Assembly (NCBI GenBank): GCA_016870675.1
Contig: VGAU01000102.1
Coordinates: forward strand, 1 to 6,617
DNA length: 6,617 nt
Origin: Actinomycetota bacterium
GTDB lineage: Bacteria > Actinomycetota > Humimicrobiia > Humimicrobiales > Humimicrobiaceae
Direction: 5' to 3'
The translations under genes were made by a program, and so were the position numbers. The notes under the pieces are model-generated. The model was not told the origin of the DNA. It made no database searches and saw nothing but the letters and a program-made list of their open reading frames with translations. Every line of letters starts with the position of its first letter. Positions within the stretch are counted from its first letter, which is position 1. Shown piece by piece: positions 1 through 3,873 of the stretch.

Positions 1-111
1 GCCTGTAGAGATACCTCTGGCGGCGGAATCCCGATAAAACGGGAGTCTACGAGCCATGTGTCGTTGAAGCAGGAAGCAGACGCCAAGGTTTCCTCGGGAA
101 TATTTGGGTAA
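1..111 (+). CDS. tnpB: TnpB RNA-guided nuclease, C-terminal 36 residues (partial)
   Basis: Frame 1 is open from the window edge to TAA at 109-111 and ends with TSHVSLKQEADAKVSSGIFG. The fragment opens with ACRDTSGGG and contains the SLKQEA motif, both typical of the extreme C-terminus of TnpB after the RuvC-III motif. TnpB is the RNA-guided nuclease of IS200/IS605 and IS607 elements: it cuts the empty donor site next to its TAM and favours element retention. None of the catalytic residues are in the window, so activity cannot be judged. The short tail shows no frameshift or internal stop. The identification rests on this tail and on the element end that follows it. Confidence 0.8.
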   Translation, partial: ACRDTSGGGIPIKRESTSHVSLKQEADAKVSSGIFG

Positions 112-130
112 GTTCTGTGGAACGGTTCAA
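1..130 (+). mobile_element. Right end of an IS200/IS605-type (TnpB) element
   Basis: This is the terminal part of a TnpB-bearing element whose left portion lies outside the window. It contains the tnpB 3' end (stop at 109-111) and about 19 further bases. Small hairpins are packed here: 29-33 with 40-44 (loop 34-39), 90-93 with 97-100, and 112-115 with 120-123. I place the boundary near base 130, after GGTTCAA, because from 131/133 onward the same reading frame resumes as a HepT-like toxin (LHDFYNACERIFE). The exact last base is inferred, not proven. No tnpA is visible. The element interrupts the HepT-like gene, so this copy is an insertion rather than a neutral neighbour. Confidence 0.75.
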
Positions 131-146
131 TACTTCATGATTTTTA
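20..146 (+). ncRNA. Probable 3' part of the TnpB omega-RNA (reRNA) with its guide
   Basis: In the TnpB family the guide RNA overlaps the 3' end of tnpB, runs to the element's right end, and continues into flanking DNA that serves as guide. Here the region carries hairpins at 29-44, 90-100 and 112-123, followed by GGTTCAA at 124-130, consistent with the scaffold end. The guide would begin at 131 (TACTTCATGATTTTTA for the first 16 bases), which is HepT-like coding sequence. The 5' limit given is arbitrary and no promoter is visible. The assignment is by position and family knowledge, not by covariance. Confidence 0.45.
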
Positions 147-450
147 TAATGCCTGTGAAAGAATTTTTGAATTAATTACTCACAGAATAAACGGAGGAAT
201 AGCTGTGAGACAGCAGTGGCACAAAAAATTATTGTATCAAATGACAATGAATATTGAAGGTGTAAGGCTACCTGTGATTTCAAAAAAATTAGCAGCGGAA
301 CTGGATGAGTATCTGGCATTCCGTCATCTTTTTAGAAACATCTATGGTTTTGAATTAGAAAGCAAGAGACTGGATAAGCTTATAGAAAAATTCCCTGAGA
401 CTGTAGAACTATTATTTAAAGAAATAAATAATTTTTTAAAGAAACTATAA
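131..450 (+). pseudogene. HepT-like HEPN ribonuclease toxin, C-terminal part, interrupted by the TnpB element
   Basis: From 133 to TAA at 448-450 the frame gives about 105 residues. It begins LHDFYNACERIFELI, continues through INGGIAVRQQWHKKLL and PVISKKLAAELDEYL, and reaches FRHLFRNIYGFELE and a charged C-terminal helix. This matches the family often annotated 'ribonuclease toxin HepT-like', usually about 150 residues, with the WHxxLL and FRHxxRNxY signatures. HepT toxins are HEPN RNases neutralised by a MNT nucleotidyltransferase antitoxin. No MNT gene is seen here. Roughly the first 50 residues are missing, and the frame runs directly out of the transposon end, so the toxin should be inactive. 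An internal GTG at 205, preceded by GGAGGA at 194-199, could start an 81-residue fragment, but homology clearly extends upstream of it. Confidence 0.8.
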
Positions 451-486
451 ATTCCTACAATCAAAAACATCACAAACTATAAGTAA

Positions 487-1341
487 ATGACAAAATGTAC
501 CCGCTGTAAAAATACAGAGATAATTAAAAAGGGAAAGAGAAAAACCAAACTCGGCTCAAGGCAGCTCTATTACTGTAAAAGCTGCAGGAAGGGGTTTGCT
601 GATAGCAAACTACAGTACAAAACATATGGTCCAAAAGTAATAGTAAGTGCTCTAATCTATTATAATCTGGGCAGTACATTGGAGGAATCAGCAAAACTTA
701 CTAATAAGAGATTTAAGGTAAAAATCTCCAAGAGCTCTGTAAGCCAATGGTTAAAAGAATTTAGCAGTATCTGTACTTATTGTAAGTTAAGAGAAAAAGT
801 ATCAAAAAACTATGGCAAGAAAATTCTAGTAAGTAAAACTTTTACTCACAGCGGCCTTGCATATAACTTTAAATATCACAGGCCTAAATTAGAAATACTT
901 TGTAGTAGCGATGGATTGCAAACTCTGAAAGAGTATATAGAGAATTTTTCCAGAAAAGGTTGTCCTGAATTCTTTAATGACATTAAGAATCGTTGTTCCC
1001 AAACGAAAATAAAAGTCAAAATTAAAACAGAAAGTAGATACAATAATGCATGTAAACTATCTGACCTTGCTTTAAAATCTTGCTCTTTAAATTCCAAGAG
1101 ATATCTTACGGTTGAAAATTTTATGCTTGCAAACGACTCTTCTACTATTTCTATTGAAGTGCCTGTATGGTTCTGGGAGAAAAACTTAAATATCGGAATG
1201 AATGGACATACTGATATCCTGCAAATAAGGCAGGGTAAAATCTTTGTTTTAGACTTTAAGCCAGAAGCAACAAGGGAAAATGAATTAAAAGTTTCTTCAC
1301 AGCTCTACTTATACGCTTTGGGGTTGTTATTTAGGACTTAG
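487..1341 (+). CDS. Zinc-ribbon/HTH protein fused to a PD-(D/E)XK nuclease domain
   Basis: Product of 284 residues up to an amber codon. Residues 4-33 form a zinc ribbon (C4xxC7, C30xxC33) like those at the N-terminus of IS1/IS6-type transposases. Residues about 48-92 look like a helix-turn-helix (STLEESAKL, then SKSSVSQWLKEF). C96xxC99 adds another cysteine pair. A middle region (NFKYHRPKL, 127-135) leads to a PD-(D/E)XK core: GHTD with D243, LDFK with D256 and K258, and QLYLY with Q272xxxY276, the RecB/Cas4-type QxxxY helix. DNA binding and cleavage are therefore likely, but the target and role are unknown. It may be a mobile-element or defence nuclease. No clear ribosome binding site precedes ATG 487; the first cysteine pair immediately after it supports this start. 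The gene stands alone, 36 bp after the HepT remnant. Confidence 0.75.
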   Translation: MTKCTRCKNTEIIKKGKRKTKLGSRQLYYCKSCRKGFADSKLQYKTYGPKVIVSALIYYNLGSTLEESAKLTNKRFKVKISKSSVSQWLKEFSSICTYCKLREKVSKNYGKKILVSKTFTHSGLAYNFKYHRPKLEILCSSDGLQTLKEYIENFSRKGCPEFFNDIKNRCSQTKIKVKIKTESRYNNACKLSDLALKSCSLNSKRYLTVENFMLANDSSTISIEVPVWFWEKNLNIGMNGHTDILQIRQGKIFVLDFKPEATRENELKVSSQLYLYALGLLFRT

Positions 1342-1431
1342 ATCCCTCTGGCAAATTTTATATGTGCCTGGTTTGATAATAAGACCTATTATGAATTTAA
1401 TCCTGTAGAAGCGAAAGTTTCCTTTAAATAA
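1339..1431 (+). pseudogene. In-frame amber codon and continuing C-terminal tail of the PD-(D/E)XK protein
   Basis: The TAG at 1339-1341 follows GLLFRT. The same frame stays open for 29 sense codons to TAA at 1429-1431, reading IPLANFICAWFDNKTYYEF and then NPVEAKVSFK. A CAWFD...YYEF strand pair is what would be expected to close a PD-(D/E)XK fold after the QxxxY helix, so I read this as the original C-terminus (314 residues in all with the amber position) cut by a single-base nonsense change. Readthrough is possible but unsupported: the second dehydrogenase gene ends with tandem TAG TAG, suggesting TAG is an ordinary stop here. Confidence 0.6.
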
Positions 1432-1571
1432 GCACCGGATTTTGTCTCCAAACCAGGTAATGGATTCTGGAAGAGATAATACTTTAATTGGTAAAATCTA
1501 AAGACAAAAAATCACTGTAAAAAGCAATGGATTTTGGAGGTATTATTTTATTTAGATTATAGGAGCAGAGC
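1432..1571. other. Non-coding AT-rich stretch, no gene seen
   Basis: Nothing protein-like with a proper start is visible. One frame is open from 1495 to TAA at 1639-1641 but has no ATG and no ribosome binding site. A 9-bp inverted repeat (CCTGGTTTG at 1367-1375, CAAACCAGG at 1449-1457) flanks the end of the nuclease frame. The phrases AATGGATTCTGGA and AATGGATTTTGGA occur once each, about 70 bp apart. None of these is strong enough to name an element. Confidence 0.5.
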
Positions 1572-1770
1572 CGCTTTGGGTACTATATACCCTGTTTTAG
1601 TAAAGGGTGCAAGCTGTAGCTTGATTTTTGAATCGGTATAAGGATTTGGCACTTCCGGAAAACTCCGAAGCAACTCATCACATTGGGGCAAGGTGCATGG
1701 TGTTTAGAACTTTGGGAGGTTGACTAGGCACCAGCGGACAAGCCGGGTGGTTGAAAGCCTATGATTCCAT
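1572..1770 (+). ncRNA. Candidate structured RNA or mobile-element relic, family not identified
   Basis: The block is much richer in G+C than its surroundings: 58 of 110 bases from 1661 to 1770, against well under 40% around it. It folds readily. GGGTA at 1578-1582 pairs with TACCC at 1588-1592. GATT and AATC pair at 1623-1634. CTTCCGG and CCGAAG pair with one bulge around 1662-1680. A nested stem near the right end pairs TAGGC with GCCTA, ACC with GGT and CGG with CCG around an ACAAG loop, leaving GGTTGAAA unpaired. No ORF explains the composition. Group II intron fragment, HEARO/omega-RNA and IS110 bridge RNA are classes to test; I could not match any of them. The strand is uncertain and the limits are approximate. 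Confidence 0.4.
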
Positions 1771-1790
1771 TTTGTAAATGACCAAAGCAT
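1704..1790 (-). CDS. Tiny ORF (28 aa), possibly a truncated third gene of the minus-strand cluster
   Basis: Reading leftward, ATG at 1790-1788 is preceded by AAAGGAG with a 5-base spacer, the best ribosome binding site on this strand. The frame gives MLWSFTKWNHRLSTTRLVRW and stops after 28 codons (TAA at 1706-1704). It starts 17 bases after the stop of the 32-aa ORF, so co-transcription is plausible. About seven to ten codons in, the frame enters the GC-rich structured block. I suspect that a genuine gene began here and was cut off by that block, leaving a meaningless tail. I do not recognise the peptide. Confidence 0.3.
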   Translation of the reverse strand: MLWSFTKWNHRLSTTRLVRWCLVNLPKF

Positions 1791-1807
1791 AAAAACTCCT
1801 TTCTATC

Positions 1808-1906
1808 TTACTTACTATATTTTTTATAGCACTCGTTTACTTTGTCTTGATATATTTTCCATAGTAACTCTATATCTTCTCTTCTCACACCTTCTATCTT
1901 AAACAT
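1808..1906 (-). CDS. Hypothetical 32-aa peptide directly following the membrane protein ORF
   Basis: The ATG at 1906-1904 lies immediately after the TAA of the 75-aa ORF, in the same frame. The peptide starts MFKIEGVRREDIELLWKIYQ, ends DKVNECYKKYSK, is charged and probably helical. AAAGGTG about 11 bases upstream could act as ribosome binding site. Because the two frames are collinear with only a stop between them, this is either a coupled small gene or the detached C-terminus of one longer protein split by a nonsense codon. It resembles no family I know. Confidence 0.4.
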   Translation of the reverse strand: MFKIEGVRREDIELLWKIYQDKVNECYKKYSK

Positions 1907-2134
1907 TTACTCAAAAGCACCTTTTCGCCAGTTTTCTACTTCTTCTAAACACTTCTCTAAATTTTCTTTTCTAAGTGTTTCTTCCTTTACTTTCCTTTCT
2001 ATTTCTTCTTCTTCTAATTCAAGTCTTCGTTCTTGTAGTCTTACTTCTGCCCTTTCAATTTGAGTTCTAAAGAATACAAAGTAATAAAGCAGTGAACCAG
2101 CAATAACAACTATGGCTACGATTGCTATAACCAT
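1907..2134 (-). CDS. Small single-pass membrane protein with coiled-coil tail, hypothetical
   Basis: The 75-residue product has a hydrophobic segment at about residues 2-22 (VIAIVAIVVIAGSLLYYFVFF), then R23 and a long, strongly charged helix (about 26-68, rich in E, R and K with heptad-like leucines) that should form a coiled coil in the cytoplasm. It ends WRKGAFE. The layout resembles small membrane-anchored coiled-coil proteins of phage or cell-envelope loci, but no family is recognisable. ATG 2134 lacks a good ribosome binding site and has an in-frame TAG 18 bases upstream. A better signal (AAGGTGA before GTG at 2157-2155) lies one base out of frame across an A7 run, so the true N-terminus may be MDRLKKTLM followed by the hydrophobic segment. 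It is the first of up to three tiny minus-strand ORFs. Confidence 0.55.
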   Translation of the reverse strand: MVIAIVAIVVIAGSLLYYFVFFRTQIERAEVRLQERRLELEEEEIERKVKEETLRKENLEKCLEEVENWRKGAFE

Positions 2135-2195
2135 TAAGGTTTTTTTAGCCTATCCACCCAAATCACCTTCTCAATTATTTTTTAAAGTTTTTCAA

Positions 2196-2208
2196 AAGCC
2201 TTAGGCTT
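2196..2208. repeat. Perfect 5-bp hairpin with 3-base loop
   Basis: AAGCC at 2196-2200 pairs with GGCTT at 2204-2208 around TTA. It is followed on the plus strand by an AT-rich run but not by a T-tract, so it is not a convincing terminator in either direction. It lies in the leader of the minus-strand small membrane gene. Confidence 0.3.
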
Positions 2209-2213
2209 AATAA

Positions 2214-2230
2214 AAATTTCAGCGAAATTT
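2214..2230. repeat. 17-base palindrome (7-bp arms)
   Basis: AAATTTC at 2214-2220 is the exact complement of GAAATTT at 2224-2230, with AGC between. It is 80 bases upstream of the minus-strand membrane ORF and about 170 bases upstream of the AAA+ promoter. It could be a regulator site, though chance palindromes are common in DNA this AT-rich. Confidence 0.25.
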
Positions 2231-2360
2231 ATTTATTTATCCTATGCGGAAAATTTTAACACCAAAAAGCGATTTATAAAAACCCTTTAAAAGATTTCAT
2301 TCCGTTTTCTACATCTATGTTAAAGAAAGAAGAGCATTATTGTTTACTGGCAATATTATC

Positions 2361-2380
2361 GCTACAATTTGCTACAATTA
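2361..2380 (+). repeat. Tandem 10-bp repeat upstream of the AAA+ gene promoter
   Basis: GCTACAATTT (2361-2370) is followed directly by GCTACAATTA (2371-2380). A third, one-mismatch copy, GCTATAATTT, sits at 2403-2412 and includes the -10 hexamer. The copies abut and overlap the promoter, suggesting binding sites for a regulator. Confidence 0.4.
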
Positions 2381-2381
2381 T

Positions 2382-2410
2382 TTGATAATTTATAATAACC
2401 CTGCTATAAT
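2382..2410 (+). promoter_or_regulatory. Strong sigma-70 type promoter with extended -10
   Basis: TTGATA at 2382-2387 (5 of 6 to consensus), a 17-base spacer, then TATAAT at 2405-2410 (6 of 6) preceded by TGC, an extended -10. Transcription would start near 2417, about 28 bases before the ATG of the AAA+ gene. This rules out the upstream TTG at 2340 as the start for transcripts from this promoter. Confidence 0.7.
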
Positions 2411-2440
2411 TTTATTAATTAAAATTTTAGCAGGGTTATT
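2394..2440. repeat. Long palindrome overlapping the promoter (20-bp arms, one mismatch)
   Basis: Bases 2394-2413 are complementary to 2421-2440 at 19 of 20 positions, with a 7-base ATTAATT centre. The left arm contains the -10 box and the right arm the AGGG that may serve as ribosome binding site of the AAA+ gene. Because transcription should start near the centre, the native mRNA would carry only the right arm, which favours a DNA-level operator. Transcripts reading through from upstream would form a hairpin hiding the ribosome binding site. Confidence 0.65.
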
Positions 2441-2444
2441 TCTA

Positions 2445-3710
2445 ATGTATGTAACAAGAAAATTAGAGAAAAAAATAAACAAATTTCTAAAAGTCCCTGA
2501 AATACTGGCAGTTATTGGTCCCAGACAATGCGGTAAAACAACTCTTGTGAAAAAATTTTATAATGATCTGAAACCACACTCAATATATTTAGATTTTGAG
2601 GATAGGCAAGTCCTTGAAATATTTGAGACTGATATAAAAACGTTTGAGGAATTATATATAAAACCATATAAATATATTTTTATAGATGAATTTCAATATG
2701 CGAAAGAAGGAGGAAAAAATTTAAAATATTTATATGACTTTAATCCAGGAAAAAAAATAATAATTACTGGTTCTTCTACTATAGATATAAGCGTTAAAGC
2801 AATCAAATTCCTTACTGGAAGAGTTTTTATTCTTAATTTATTTCAATTTGACTTTGAAGAATTTTTATCTTACCGGGATAAGAATTTGTATAATCTTTTA
2901 AAAAAATTCAAAGATGAATTGAAAATAGAAAAAGAAAAAATATTATTACCAGAGATGAGTTCTTCAGTGTTGGGTATTTTTTATAAGTTATATGAGGAAT
3001 TTGGCTTATACGGAGGTTACCCAAGAGTAGTTACCGCTGAAAGTAAGACAGAAAAAATTGAAGTTCTAAAGAACATCTATAATATATTTTTTTTAAGGGA
3101 GGTAAAAGAAATTTTAAATTTAGCTGATGATTATAAATTAGTTAAATTATTAAAGGTTCTAGCCATCCAGGCAGGGTCATTAATTAGTTATGATGATATT
3201 GGTAGTATATCAGGATTTAACTATATTCAATTAAAAAGGAATATAAATTTACTGGAAAAAACTTTTATTATTAAACAAATTCAACCTTATTTTACTAATA
3301 AATCCGTTGAAATAGTTAAAAATCCTAAAATATATTTTATTGACTGTGGTCTTAGAAATGTAATCTTACAGAATTTCAATAAAATAAACAGTAGAACAGA
3401 TCAGGGTGCAACAAATGAAAATATTGTTTTTAGTGAATTACACAAAGAAGATTTGCAAATAAATTTTTGGAGAACAAAATCACAGGCAGAAGTAGATTTT
3501 ATTATCGAGAAAACTGGGAAAATAATTCCTATTAAGATAAAAAGTAATTTGAAAAAATTTGTAGCTGGCAAGCCTATGTATAGTTTTATGAATAAATATA
3601 ATGTTAAGTCTGGACTTATATTATCTGATAAATTGATAGGCAAAAAAACATCAAAGGATAAAAATATCATTTTTATTCCCTCCTGGTTTAGTTTCCTTGA
3701 GCTTATTTAA
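2445..3710 (+). CDS. AAA+ ATPase with C-terminal DUF4143 (AAA_14/DUF4143 family)
   Basis: The 421-residue protein, counted from ATG 2445, has a Walker A motif GPRQCGKTT (25-33), Walker B YIFIDE (77-82) followed by FQ, a sensor-like TGSS (108-111), and GGYPR at the start of the DUF4143 part. Its C-terminal region resembles a degenerate PD-(D/E)XK fold: EVDF (349-352), then PIKIKS (362-367), where relatives usually have PIEVK. K364 in place of that acidic residue argues against nuclease activity. Family members are ATP-binding proteins, common in anaerobes and archaea, of unproven function, possibly defence or toxin related. I prefer ATG 2445 to TTG 2340 because the strong promoter and palindrome lie between them and AGGG sits 9 bases upstream. 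The gene is extremely AT-rich (9 G/C in 2881-2940), unlike the dehydrogenases downstream, suggesting transfer. Confidence 0.85.
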   Translation: MYVTRKLEKKINKFLKVPEILAVIGPRQCGKTTLVKKFYNDLKPHSIYLDFEDRQVLEIFETDIKTFEELYIKPYKYIFIDEFQYAKEGGKNLKYLYDFNPGKKIIITGSSTIDISVKAIKFLTGRVFILNLFQFDFEEFLSYRDKNLYNLLKKFKDELKIEKEKILLPEMSSSVLGIFYKLYEEFGLYGGYPRVVTAESKTEKIEVLKNIYNIFFLREVKEILNLADDYKLVKLLKVLAIQAGSLISYDDIGSISGFNYIQLKRNINLLEKTFIIKQIQPYFTNKSVEIVKNPKIYFIDCGLRNVILQNFNKINSRTDQGATNENIVFSELHKEDLQINFWRTKSQAEVDFIIEKTGKIIPIKIKSNLKKFVAGKPMYSFMNKYNVKSGLILSDKLIGKKTSKDKNIIFIPSWFSFLELI

Positions 3711-3739
3711 AATACAACTTTAAAGAGGAGAGGATATAT

Positions 3740-3793
3740 TTGGAATATATACAGTTTCTAATTATAGGAATTATTGGAGGAATCATTGCTTGA
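3740..3793 (+). CDS. Possible 17-aa hydrophobic micropeptide or membrane-gene remnant
   Basis: TTG at 3740 follows a very good ribosome binding site (GAGGAGAGG at 3725-3733) and encodes MEYIQFLIIGIIGGIIA, then TGA. The sequence looks like the first transmembrane helix of a small membrane protein such as the GlsB/YeaQ/YmgE type, cut short. It may be a real micropeptide, a decayed gene start, or chance in AT-rich DNA. Confidence 0.25.
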   Translation: MEYIQFLIIGIIGGIIA

Positions 3794-3818
3794 CTGGGTA
3801 AATTCTTCCTGTAATATT
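3790..3818 (+). promoter_or_regulatory. Candidate promoter of the dehydrogenase pair
   Basis: TTGACT at 3790-3795 (5 of 6) is followed after 16-17 bases by TAATAT/AATATT at 3812-3818. A start near 3825 would give a leader of about 50 bases before ATG 3874. The -35 is good and the -10 weak. It is the best match in the 163-base gap after the AAA+ gene, and no terminator hairpin is evident there. Confidence 0.4.
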
Positions 3819-3873
3819 TAAGTAACATATCCAAATGATAGATTTTTTAAAATAATTCAAGCGGAGACAGTTT

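Noticed and set aside
1367..1457. 9-bp inverted repeat CCTGGTTTG/CAAACCAGG flanking the end of the nuclease frame
   Set aside because: Short arms 73 bases apart, no target duplication or matching end near the gene's 5' side, so not enough to call transposon ends.
1474..1558. ATAATAC/GTATTAT and AATCTAAA/TTTAGATT complementary pairs
   Set aside because: They occur in interleaved order in very AT-rich DNA and are best explained by chance.
1495..1641. Open frame of 48 codons on the plus strand reaching into the GC-rich block
   Set aside because: No ATG, no ribosome binding site, no recognisable motif; it overlaps the structured region.
2340..2444. 35-residue hydrophobic N-terminal extension of the AAA+ protein from TTG 2340
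   Set aside because: The stretch contains the promoter and palindrome, and AAA_14 proteins begin shortly before Walker A as the ATG 2445 form does.
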